A stretch of 64,000 bases of DNA from JABDJL01 sp963664065 (GTDB lineage: Bacteria; Pseudomonadota; Gammaproteobacteria; Xanthomonadales; SZUA-36). The notes under the pieces are model-generated. The model saw only the letters and a program-made list of their open reading frames with translations. It ran no database searches and had not been told where the DNA came from. Positions 25,037-32,639 of this stretch are shown here, piece by piece (position 1 is the stretch's first letter; each line of letters starts with the position of its first letter). A program made the translations under genes and the position numbers. Location of the stretch: assembly GCA_963664065.1 (NCBI GenBank), contig OY760942.1, positions 1,426,001-1,490,000 of the forward strand. Direction: 5' to 3'.

Positions 25037-25656
25037 GAAAGATAAGTTTCGTGTAATTCCTTCACTTTAGCCTGAAGGTCTGCTTTATCTTCAGAATTTT
25101 CAATCACATCATCTGCGATTGACAATCGCTGTTCACGCGAGGCCTGCGCAGCTAACGCAGCTTGCGCCTGTTCGCGGCTGACCCCATCCCTGGAACTCAA
25201 CCTTTCAAGCTGCGTATCAACATCGGTGTCAACCACCAGTACCCTGTTAACACCGGGGTAAGCTCCCTTTTTGGCCAGTAACGGGATCACGAGAATACAG
25301 TAAGCAGAATTGAGCTGGTTGATGCGATGGCGGACTTCTACTGCGATCTGAGGATGCATCAGTGCTTCAAGCTGCTCTCTTTTTACCTGGCTGCTGAAAA
25401 TCAGTTTACGCAGTTTCCGGCGTCGTAATCTTCCGTAAACATCCAGTAGTTGCTGACCAAATGCAGAGACGATGGAGGCCAGTAGAGGCTGACCGGGCTC
25501 CACCAGTTCATGTGCAATGACATCAGTGTCAACAACGGGGACGCCAAGCTCAGAAAACATTTCAGAAACCGTGGTCTTGCCGGATGCGATGCCCCCGGAG
25601 AGCGCGACCACAAATACAGATTTGGAAGGTTTGGTGCTTTCACCCGAACCGGCCAT
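25024..25656 (-). CDS. coaE: Dephospho-CoA kinase
   Basis: A 210-residue P-loop kinase catalysing the last step of CoA synthesis. The Walker A motif is ALSGGIASGKTTVS, followed by GVPVVDTDVIAHELVEPG. LIPLLAKKG is a family landmark, here read as VIPLLAKKG, and SSRDGVSREQA lies in the lid. The N-terminus is about a dozen residues longer than usual, so an internal start is possible. It lies directly before pilD, the standard gammaproteobacterial neighbour, and overlaps secA tail to tail by 13 bp. Confidence 0.95.
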   Translation of the reverse strand: MAGSGESTKPSKSVFVVALSGGIASGKTTVSEMFSELGVPVVDTDVIAHELVEPGQPLLASIVSAFGQQLLDVYGRLRRRKLRKLIFSSQVKREQLEALMHPQIAVEVRHRINQLNSAYCILVIPLLAKKGAYPGVNRVLVVDTDVDTQLERLSSRDGVSREQAQAALAAQASREQRLSIADDVIENSEDKADLQAKVKELHETYLSYCN

Positions 25657-25763
25657 TACGAGTGCTCCTTCAAGGTGATATTGCCATATTCAGAGTTAAG
25701 CAGATGACCCAAGACAAGGCACAGAGCGTAGACAATGGCATGTCCTTGTTAAGGTCTGTAGCA

Positions 25764-26642
25764 CTAGCGTATCCCGCTTGAAGAAAGGTATACGGAGATG
25801 ATCCGGTCGCCCCAGACCAGGGCAATCCAGCCGGCTGCTGCTATAAATGGGCCGAAAGGCATGGGCTGACTGCTCTGATGCCGACGCAATCCCATGAGAA
25901 TGATCCCGACAACCGCGCCTACCAGTGATGACAACAATACGATCAAGGGCAGCATTTGCCAGCCCATCCAGGCACCAAGCGCGGCGAGTAATTTGAAGTC
26001 GCCGTAACCCATGCCCTCCTTGCCGGTCAGTAACTTGAATAGTTGAAATATGATCCAAAGTGCGAAGTAGCCCGACACGGCTCCAATAATACTGTTGACA
26101 GGGTCAATAAACACAACAAACAGGCTCAGGATCAGGCCCATCCACAGCAAGGGCAATGTCAGGTTGTCTGGAAGCAGTTGGTGATCCGCGTCAATTCCGG
26201 TCAAAGCAATCAGGAAGCCGGTCAGCAGCAGAGCAGCCAATCCCTGTGTTGTAGGTCCGAAATGCCAGGCGGTAACTACAAACAAGATTGCAGTTACCAT
26301 TTCAATCAACGGGTAGCGGATTGAAATTTTCTTTTTGCAGTAAGCGCATTTGCCCCGCAGAACCAGGTAACTCAGTACCGGAATATTTTCATGTGCCGCA
26401 ATGGCGTGATTGCATTTTGGGCAGTGCGAACGGTTCCAAAAAATGTTAGGCGGTTCAGCCTGTGGTTCCTGATCGCTGAGCTCAAGTAATTCCTGACACT
26501 GGCAGCGCCAGTCATACAAAAGTCTCGCGGGAACCCTGAGGATGACTACATTCAAAAATGAACCCAATAAGAGCCCAAAAACAAACACCCCTGTGAGGAA
26601 CAGGGGTGTGCTTTCGCTAATTATTGTAAGCAGTGCCTCCAT
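25764..26642 (-). CDS. pilD: Type IV prepilin peptidase / N-methyltransferase
   Basis: A 292-residue polytopic aspartyl protease that cleaves the prepilin leader before Phe and methylates the new N-terminus. The cytoplasmic zinc loop has CPKC ... CAYC (two CxxC pairs). The catalytic aspartates are in TGIDADHQLLPD and GMGYGDFKLL (GxGD). About seven membrane segments are visible. Its substrates should be the two pilins at 29.7-30.9 kb and any pseudopilins. It lies 20 bp downstream of pilC in a pilB-pilC-pilD run. Confidence 0.97.
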   Translation of the reverse strand: MEALLTIISESTPLFLTGVFVFGLLLGSFLNVVILRVPARLLYDWRCQCQELLELSDQEPQAEPPNIFWNRSHCPKCNHAIAAHENIPVLSYLVLRGKCAYCKKKISIRYPLIEMVTAILFVVTAWHFGPTTQGLAALLLTGFLIALTGIDADHQLLPDNLTLPLLWMGLILSLFVVFIDPVNSIIGAVSGYFALWIIFQLFKLLTGKEGMGYGDFKLLAALGAWMGWQMLPLIVLLSSLVGAVVGIILMGLRRHQSSQPMPFGPFIAAAGWIALVWGDRIISVYLSSSGIR

Positions 26643-26662
26643 TAAGCGGGCAAAGGAAGCCC

Positions 26663-27883
26663 CTATATAACGGCAGCCATCTTAAAGATTGGAAGGCACA
26701 TGGCAACCACCATGCCACCGACAACAACACCAACGAACACGATAATCAGGGGCTCAAGCAAACTACTGAGGGCGTCGACGGCGTTGGTGACATCCTCTTC
26801 GTAGGCTTCGGCAACTTTAATCAGCATTTCGTCCAGTGAACCGGCCTCTTCGCCAATCGCGGCCATTTGAATCACCATGTTTGGAAATACATCGGTTTGC
26901 TGCATGGCAAGTTGCAATTGATGGCCGACCGAGACGTCTTCCCGAATTCTGGCAGCGGCATTGTTGTAAACGTAGTTACCGGTAGCGCCTGAAACAATTT
27001 TCAAAGCATCCACCAACGGAACGCCAGCGGCGAACGTAATGGCCAGTGTGCGGCAAAAACGGGCGATAGCAGCTTTTCCCAGAATGTCGCCAATCACCGG
27101 TATCTTTAGCGAAATCCTGTCAATCCAATGTGTAATGCCCGGTGATCGTTTCTTTAGCATTATGAAACCGACAACAATAAATGTCAGACCGAATATCAGG
27201 TAAATCCCGTTACTTGTTAACCACCGGCTGACGTTGATCACTGCTTGAGTAAAAGCGGGCAGGGCAGCGCCAAAGTTGGCAAATATATCTTCGAACTGTG
27301 GAATAACGTAAATCAACAATATCGCGGACACAAGGATGGCGACCGCGACTACTGCGGCCGGGTAGTAAAGGGCTTTCTTTATTTTGCCCTTAATACTTTC
27401 GATACGCTCTTTATAGGAGGCAATTTCATCGAGGATGGTGTCCAACACACCCGCCGATTCGCCTGCTTTGACCAGGTTGGTGTATAGCTCGTCAAATTGA
27501 ATAGGGTGCGAGCTTAACGCTTCAAACAAACTTCCGCCTGATTCAACGTCCGCACGAATTTTGTTTACCATCGTCCGCATACGTGGGTTTTTTACACCTC
27601 CGGCGATGATTTGAAATGCCGTGACCAGGGGGACACCTGATTTCAGCATGGTAGCCAACTGCCTGCTGAATATCGAGATTTCCTTTGCACTGATTCGCCG
27701 GCCCGCACTACCGAATAAGGGTTTGGCTTTTTTCTTTACGCGGATCGGGCTGATTCCCTGCCGCCGCAATTCAGCACGCACAAGGTTTTGATTGGGGGCG
27801 ACCTGCTGGCCTTTTAGCTTGACACCACGTTTGTCACGTCCTTCCCAAAGAAAGATGGTGGGTTCAATTTGTACTGTAGCCAT
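26663..27883 (-). CDS. pilC: Type IV pilus inner-membrane platform protein PilC
   Basis: A 406-residue T2SSF-family protein with two repeated F domains. The first includes RQLATMLKSGVPLVTAFQII and the second CRTLAITFAAGVPLVDALKIVSG. Three hydrophobic segments are visible (about 170-195, 220-245 and 375-400). PilC couples the PilB ATPase to pilin insertion. It begins 3 bp after the pilB stop, so the two are co-transcribed. Confidence 0.97.
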   Translation of the reverse strand: MATVQIEPTIFLWEGRDKRGVKLKGQQVAPNQNLVRAELRRQGISPIRVKKKAKPLFGSAGRRISAKEISIFSRQLATMLKSGVPLVTAFQIIAGGVKNPRMRTMVNKIRADVESGGSLFEALSSHPIQFDELYTNLVKAGESAGVLDTILDEIASYKERIESIKGKIKKALYYPAAVVAVAILVSAILLIYVIPQFEDIFANFGAALPAFTQAVINVSRWLTSNGIYLIFGLTFIVVGFIMLKKRSPGITHWIDRISLKIPVIGDILGKAAIARFCRTLAITFAAGVPLVDALKIVSGATGNYVYNNAAARIREDVSVGHQLQLAMQQTDVFPNMVIQMAAIGEEAGSLDEMLIKVAEAYEEDVTNAVDALSSLLEPLIIVFVGVVVGGMVVAMCLPIFKMAAVI

Positions 27884-27886
27884 AAC

Positions 27887-29596
27887 CTAGTCCTTGGTTA
27901 CACGGTTAATTTCGATAAGATCTGTTATGCCACTTGCAGCCTTTTGTAAAGCCGAGTGGCGCAAATCCTTAACATTTTCTTCCCTGGCCTGCATTGCGAT
28001 GCGCATCGCATTGCCCTCTTCCAGAATAATACGCGCAATACTATCTGAAATGGGCATAACTTCAAAAATACCGGTTCTACCACGGTAACCCTCATTACAG
28101 TCAACACAACCGTTCGGCTTAAAAATAGTCAGTTCTTTAATGATGCACTTATCGAATCCTGCGCTTAGTAACGCCTCCTTGGGTAGATCATCCTGAATTT
28201 TGCATTTATGTAATCTGCGAAGCAAACGCTGTGCTATCACCAGGTTAACCGCAGAAGTAATGTTATAAGTCGGCACACCCATGTTCATCAGGCGGGTAAT
28301 TGATTGGGGCGCGTCATTGGTATGCAGGGTGGACAACACGAGGTGACCGGTTTGTGCTGCCTTTATCGCGATTTCCGCAGTTTCAAGGTCACGTATTTCA
28401 CCAACCATGATTACGTCCGGATCCTGTCGCAGGAATGAGCGTAACGCACGGGCGAAGGTCATGCCCTGTTTGGCGTTTTGTTGCACCTGGTTGATTCCCT
28501 TTACACGAATCTCTACCGGGTCTTCTACCGTGGATATATTCCGTCCTTCTTCGTTTAGAATCTGCAGCGCTGTGTAAAGCGTTACTGTTTTACCACTACC
28601 GGTCGGACCGGTTACAAGAATCATACCGTAGGGTTTTTTGACTGCCTCGTGATACTCCAGCCGCTGTTCTTTTTCAAAGCCCAGGCCTTCTATGCCGAGC
28701 TTGGTTGCTGCCGAATCCAGGATACGGAGCACGACCTTCTCGCCGAACAGTATGGGGCAGGTACTCACACGAAAATCGATGGATTTGGTGCGGCTGATGG
28801 TTAATTTTATCCTACCATCCTGCGGCACGCGCTTTTCTGCAATATCCAGGCCTGCCATGACCTTGAGGCGTGATGACATGCGGCGCGCCATTTGTACTGG
28901 CGGGTTGGCAGCCGCCTTCAGAACGCCATCCATGCGATATCGAATTCGATAGCTTGCCTCGTAGGGCTCGAAATGAATATCAGATGCTCCTTTGCGAATG
29001 GCATCGAGCAAAACCTTGTTGACGAACCGGACCACGGGAGTTTCGTCAACCGCCGGGTCGGAGCTGTCATCTTCATCCTCCGCTTCCAGTTGAAAACTGA
29101 TATCTTCCAGCCCTTCGTCTTCAAATTCGTCAAATTCCGGCTCGGCTGACTCGAGTGCCTTGCTAATGGCAACTTCGAGTTTGTCTGATGCAACCAGTAC
29201 CGGTTCAACGTGAAATCCCGAGCTAAATGAAATCTCGTCGATGACTTCATGATCAGTTGGGTCGGGTAAGCCTATAAAGAGAGAATTGCCACGCAGGTAA
29301 AGCGGAAGGGCACGGTGCTTCTGGATCAGGTTTTCGTCAACCAGGCTGACGGGCGCCATGGTCATGTCGAATGCAGATACATCAATGAGAGGCACACCGT
29401 ATTCCACCGACGCAGCGGCGGCCAGGACTTCGGGGTCGATCCCGTTTTCCTGAATCATCCAGGCCAGAATGGTACTGCCTTTTTTACCGGCAAGATCTAC
29501 AGCTTCCAATGCTGCCTGCTCTTCTATCATGCCTTCAGCCACCAGACGGCGTGCAAAACTGTGCAGATGGTTGGAGACCTTGAGTTCGGTATTCAC
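27887..29596 (-). CDS. pilB: Type IV pilus extension ATPase PilB
   Basis: A 569-residue secretion ATPase (GspE family). The N-terminal T2SSE_N domain is followed by an acidic linker, then the Walker A motif GPTGSGKT, the Asp box and Walker B RQDPDVIMVGEIRDLETAEIA, and the His box TGHLVLSTLHTNDA. Towards the C-terminus is a four-cysteine zinc module: CKIQ is the only visible Cys of the first pair, and CVDC the second. It powers pilus assembly together with PilC. The closely spaced pilB-pilC-pilD order is classical. Confidence 0.97.
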   Translation of the reverse strand: MNTELKVSNHLHSFARRLVAEGMIEEQAALEAVDLAGKKGSTILAWMIQENGIDPEVLAAAASVEYGVPLIDVSAFDMTMAPVSLVDENLIQKHRALPLYLRGNSLFIGLPDPTDHEVIDEISFSSGFHVEPVLVASDKLEVAISKALESAEPEFDEFEDEGLEDISFQLEAEDEDDSSDPAVDETPVVRFVNKVLLDAIRKGASDIHFEPYEASYRIRYRMDGVLKAAANPPVQMARRMSSRLKVMAGLDIAEKRVPQDGRIKLTISRTKSIDFRVSTCPILFGEKVVLRILDSAATKLGIEGLGFEKEQRLEYHEAVKKPYGMILVTGPTGSGKTVTLYTALQILNEEGRNISTVEDPVEIRVKGINQVQQNAKQGMTFARALRSFLRQDPDVIMVGEIRDLETAEIAIKAAQTGHLVLSTLHTNDAPQSITRLMNMGVPTYNITSAVNLVIAQRLLRRLHKCKIQDDLPKEALLSAGFDKCIIKELTIFKPNGCVDCNEGYRGRTGIFEVMPISDSIARIILEEGNAMRIAMQAREENVKDLRHSALQKAASGITDLIEINRVTKD

Positions 29597-29672
29597 AAGC
29601 GGGTTACTCCATGTCCCACGCCACCATTATACTGATTTGTCAGGTCTATAGTGCAAGCACAAGACGAATAAA

Positions 29673-29702
29673 GAAAAATCTCCCCCACGGGGGAGATTTT
29701 TG
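29673..29702 (-). terminator. Intrinsic terminator after the second pilin gene
   Basis: AAAATCTCCCCC / GGGGGAGATTTT is a perfect stem with a 2-4 base loop flanked by A and T runs on both sides. It lies 27 bp beyond the pilin stop at 29729 on the minus strand and separates the pilin transcript from pilB. It could work in both directions. Confidence 0.9.
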
Positions 29703-29728
29703 CTTACGTTGACTTAGCTTACGGAGAA

Positions 29729-30205
29729 TCAGCTATCGCGGCACGACGATGGCAGGTAGCGCACGTCATTCGCTGCCGTTGAACCAACAGTACAATCCCA
29801 ATTCAATATATTACTTGTACCTTCCTGAGCCGGAACCATTACAGGAGCTATGGTGCTTAGCACAACGTCGACAGCCGATTCATTGACATCAATCTCAAAA
29901 GCACCAGTGCTTGACTGATAATTGATAAACCCATTGCAGAATTCGCTGGTACTTGCACCTGAAGCGGTTTCAATGCCAGCTTCCAGTGCACTCGGGGGCC
30001 AGGAACCCAAAGTCTGGCGGTATTCTGAGATTTGCAGTTTAGCGACTGCAGCGTTATTGATGCATTCTACGACCTTGGCACGTATCGTATAATTTTTATA
30101 GGCAGGAACTGCAATGGCTACAAGAATTGAAACGATGGCGATCGTGATCATCAACTCGATCAGCGTGAATCCACCTGATCGCTTCCCCTGAATGGTATTT
30201 CGCAT
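29729..30205 (-). CDS. pilA: Type IV major-type pilin, second paralogue
   Basis: A 158-residue type IVa prepilin. A 12-residue basic leader ends in Gly, followed by the cleavage and methylation site at Phe: SGG-FTLIELMITIAIV, with Glu5 of the mature protein present. Four cysteines occur in the mature part; the last two (in NWDCTVG and PSSCRDS) should form the D-region disulfide loop. The C-terminus is Cys-Arg-Asp-Ser, leaving a terminal Ser next to the loop. It is clearly paralogous to the pilin at 30450, sharing the NNAAVAKL and KYLP/RYLP regions. It has its own promoter region and terminator. Confidence 0.95.
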   Translation of the reverse strand: MRNTIQGKRSGGFTLIELMITIAIVSILVAIAVPAYKNYTIRAKVVECINNAAVAKLQISEYRQTLGSWPPSALEAGIETASGASTSEFCNGFINYQSSTGAFEIDVNESAVDVVLSTIAPVMVPAQEGTSNILNWDCTVGSTAANDVRYLPSSCRDS

Positions 30206-30274
30206 TGCTTTTCTTCCAGTCCGTCCATTGCCGGGATATGGTTCCTGAATGAAACCCGGAGCTCCGGTACACCG

Positions 30275-30290
30275 GGGTTGATATCAACCC
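30275..30290. promoter_or_regulatory. 16-bp perfect palindrome upstream of the second pilin gene
   Basis: GGGTTGATATCAACCC is fully self-complementary. It lies 70 bp upstream of the pilin start at 30205 and downstream of a candidate promoter (30332-30359). Such a palindrome suits a dimeric regulator; the identity of the regulator is unknown. Confidence 0.5.
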
Positions 30291-30331
30291 AATCTCCATG
30301 TTCAGGTCGAACAGTTACTTCCCCTACATAT

Positions 30332-30359
30332 AGTATAGACGCTTAAAATCGGTTTGTAA
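30332..30359 (-). promoter_or_regulatory. Candidate sigma-70 promoter of the second pilin gene
   Basis: On the minus strand TTACAA (30359-30354), a 16-base spacer and TATACT (30337-30332) form a plausible -35/-10 pair about 130 bp upstream of the pilin ATG. No sigma-54 -24/-12 motif was seen in this gap, unlike the first pilin. Confidence 0.5.
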
Positions 30360-30391
30360 CCTCCGATTTTACTAATAACTTACTGATATAA

Positions 30392-30423
30392 AAAGAAAAC
30401 CCCTGCTAATGCAGGGGTTTTTC
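30392..30423 (-). terminator. Intrinsic terminator after the first pilin gene
   Basis: The stem AACCCCTGC / GCAGGGGTT with a 4-base loop, flanked by A and T tracts, lies 27 bp after the pilin stop at 30450 on the minus strand. It separates the two pilin transcripts. Confidence 0.9.
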
Positions 30424-30449
30424 GTGGTTCACTTATTAAAAAAGTATTA

Positions 30450-30926
30450 TTACGTTGTTCCGCGACAGGTAGCCGGCAGGTATTTAACATTTGCAGCAGC
30501 TGTCGAACCATTAGTGCAGTTCCAGTCAACGTTGTTTGAAGTAGCATTTACACTAGCTGTCAACGTGGGCTGAATCACGCCCGAAATGTTGGCGTCAACA
30601 GCTCCGATATTAACTGAAATATCAAAAGCACTTCCGCCGGTGTAAGCAAAGGCATTGCAAAATTCACTGACGCCAGCAGTTACCGTGGTGCCATTACCAA
30701 TACCAGCCTCACCGGCATCTCCCGGGTAAGATCCGACAGTTTCCCGGTACTCTGAGATTGAAAGCTTGGCAACGGCAGCGTTATTAACGCATTCGCCAAC
30801 CTTCGTGCGGATGGTGTAATCCTGGTACGCAGGTACTGCCAGTGCAACCAGAATAGCGACAATCGCGATAACGATCATCAGTTCGATCAAAGTAAAACCT
30901 TTTTGTACTCGTTTCATGTTTAACAT
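30450..30926 (-). CDS. pilA: Type IV major-type pilin PilA, first paralogue
   Basis: A 158-residue type IVa prepilin with a short leader ending QKG, then FTLIELMIVIAIVAILVALA (mature N-terminal helix with Glu5). Four cysteines are present; the final pair (in DWNCTNG and PATCRGTT) encloses the disulfide loop, and the chain ends Gly-Thr-Thr after the last Cys. The first ATG is preceded by GGAGG at good spacing; an internal ATG three codons later (MKRVQKG) is the classical pilin start. A sigma-54 promoter and TGTCA repeats upstream indicate control by PilS/PilR (32640-35668). Confidence 0.96.
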   Translation of the reverse strand: MLNMKRVQKGFTLIELMIVIAIVAILVALAVPAYQDYTIRTKVGECVNNAAVAKLSISEYRETVGSYPGDAGEAGIGNGTTVTAGVSEFCNAFAYTGGSAFDISVNIGAVDANISGVIQPTLTASVNATSNNVDWNCTNGSTAAANVKYLPATCRGTT

Positions 30927-31012
30927 CTATCCTACCCTCCAATGGTGTGTGGTGTCTGCTTTGACAGATCACCTGTTCAATCCCCCATGAAACCCGGGAT
31001 GCACCTACATAA

Positions 31013-31028
31013 TGCAATTCACGTGCCA
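31013..31028 (-). promoter_or_regulatory. Sigma-54 (-24/-12) promoter of pilA
   Basis: Minus-strand TGGCACG-TGAA-TTGCA fits the sigma-54 consensus TGGCACG-N4-TTGCW exactly, with GG at 31027-31026 and GC at 31015-31014. It lies about 87 bp before the pilA ATG at 30926. RpoN-dependent pilA transcription activated by PilR is well known in Pseudomonas. Confidence 0.92.
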
Positions 31029-31090
31029 AAATCTACTCATATTGAAAAACAATAACATATAGAATATTTTTATTAGTAAAAATAAGGAGT

Positions 31091-31130
31091 TTGGTCACAA
31101 ATTGTCATAAAGTGACAAATTTTGTCACTA
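31091..31130. promoter_or_regulatory. TGTCA-repeat cluster: candidate PilR enhancer sites for pilA
   Basis: Within 40 bp lie GGTCAC (31093-31098), TTGTCA (31102-31107) and the perfect inverted repeat AGTGACAAA-T-TTTGTCACT (31111-31129). They sit about 65-100 bp upstream of the -24 element. In Pseudomonas, PilR binds TGTC-type sites at a comparable distance. The cluster begins right after the stop of the ligase gene (31132), so the inverted repeat might also act as a weak 3' hairpin. Confidence 0.6.
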
Positions 31131-31131
31131 G

Positions 31132-32592
31132 TTACCTGTTTTCATGGAAGTATTTGCAACTGCGCCCGCTATCCCAATAGCGCGGCATACTGATCTTTTG
31201 AAATTCGACTTTATTCGTGCGAATGCCCAGCTTTTGCACTTCGCTAATTGAAAATACACAAACCAGGGCAGCCACCACTATTCCCACCGGCAAGACTGAA
31301 ATCGAACTTAAAGCAAGGGAGGGAGTATTCCGGACCACCGGATTTAACCGGCCAAATGCCCAGCCGCATGCCAGCACGCCCATGACCTGGCTGGCTGGCA
31401 TGATCAGCACCCCGCTGACACAGGCATGAATGGTGGCTGCCAGGATACTGCAGCCCAGCATGGCAACCAGAATATCTGACGATTCTTCGCCACTTTGTTC
31501 GCCACGGCATTTCATAATCAGGCACCATCCTAACCATGTGCATACAGCCATTATCAGCAGGAACGCGGGGAATCCCCACTCAGCCAGTAGTTTCATCGGA
31601 AAATTATGAGGATGAGAGGGCGTTGCCGGTGGTGAGTTGCAGGCAAAACCCGCCGGACCTGACCCCAGTGCAGGTTGCTCCAGGGCCTCCTTCCATGCCA
31701 TTTCCCACATCTGGACCCGGCCGGTACTGGTGATCAACGGCCTGCCTACCGATTCCTCGATGAATTTACCTGTTCCCGGAACGAATAATTGATTAGCGAA
31801 GACCAGGCCGAGGTATATCATTAACCCCATAATCAGGCCGGCAAGATGAATAGACATCCATGAGCGCCGGCGAACAGGGAATAGAAATGCAGCGGCCACA
31901 AGCGTGGTTATCAGACTGATGGTACTTCCCCGCCCGCCGGAAATTACCACCAGGCACCATTGTACGCCGATCAGAATTACCGCCAATACTTTTAGCCCTT
32001 TCCTGGCATTGAACACAAAAGGCAGTGCTGCGATCAGCGGGATACTGAATGTTTGTAGCTGATTGTAAAACCTCGGATGGGCGAAACGGACCAACATCTG
32101 ATCGTAACTGAACTCATTTCCGGCCAGCCAAGCCGCGAGAAACCCCATAAATTCCGTAACAGCTACTATGGCTCCGACCGTAATCACGATAAGCAAAGCC
32201 AGGCGATCGAAGTAATTTCCTGATAAACGCCGGGCGGCAGCAGTGGCAATGGTGCAAAGGATTAGCAATAACAACATTGCAATCTCGAGCAGCCCGTAGC
32301 CAGGATGAGAGAACCTGAGTGTGGATGCGGTACCCAGTACAAATGCCATTGCAAGTGCCATGAATGCCCAACGCGGTAAAATAGATTGAAGTTCCCGAAA
32401 AGAAGTACGCAAATCGTGACTGATAAGTACGGCAATTAAGAGGAAGAGAAGGGTAAATACCTCCAACACACGCTTTCCATTGAAAACCCCCAGGCCCGGA
32501 AGCATGTCAAAGCCGGTCGTGCTGATCAGGAACAAGCCCAGCAGGAATGGCACGAAAATGATTGCAATGCGCTCGGAAATCGAGGAATTCAT
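31132..32592 (-). CDS. O-antigen-ligase-like (Wzy_C) membrane protein, candidate pilin glycosyltransferase
   Basis: A 486-residue protein with about eleven to twelve predicted membrane segments and a large periplasmic loop in the second half. This loop contains STGRVQMWEMAWKEALEQP followed by GSGPAGF and SHPHNFPMKLLAEWG, the pattern of the Wzy_C family (WaaL, PglL, PilO/TfpO) with its conserved loop His. These enzymes transfer lipid-linked sugars to lipid A core or to proteins. It lies between pilR and pilA, on the pilA strand. In Pseudomonas the ligase tfpO (pilO) is also next to pilA and glycosylates the pilin C-terminus. The Ser/Thr tails of both pilins here fit that role, but it is inferred from context. 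Confidence 0.8.
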   Translation of the reverse strand: MNSSISERIAIIFVPFLLGLFLISTTGFDMLPGLGVFNGKRVLEVFTLLFLLIAVLISHDLRTSFRELQSILPRWAFMALAMAFVLGTASTLRFSHPGYGLLEIAMLLLLILCTIATAAARRLSGNYFDRLALLIVITVGAIVAVTEFMGFLAAWLAGNEFSYDQMLVRFAHPRFYNQLQTFSIPLIAALPFVFNARKGLKVLAVILIGVQWCLVVISGGRGSTISLITTLVAAAFLFPVRRRSWMSIHLAGLIMGLMIYLGLVFANQLFVPGTGKFIEESVGRPLITSTGRVQMWEMAWKEALEQPALGSGPAGFACNSPPATPSHPHNFPMKLLAEWGFPAFLLIMAVCTWLGWCLIMKCRGEQSGEESSDILVAMLGCSILAATIHACVSGVLIMPASQVMGVLACGWAFGRLNPVVRNTPSLALSSISVLPVGIVVAALVCVFSISEVQKLGIRTNKVEFQKISMPRYWDSGRSCKYFHENR

Positions 32593-32639
32593 CTTGCGCG
32601 TCTAAGAAAAGGTCCAGCTCCAGATAAACTGAAACAGGT

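Noticed and set aside
30450..30926. The two pilin genes as a recent tandem duplication
   Set aside because: They are paralogous but diverged through most of the mature region and have unrelated upstream regions, so a recent duplication is not supported.
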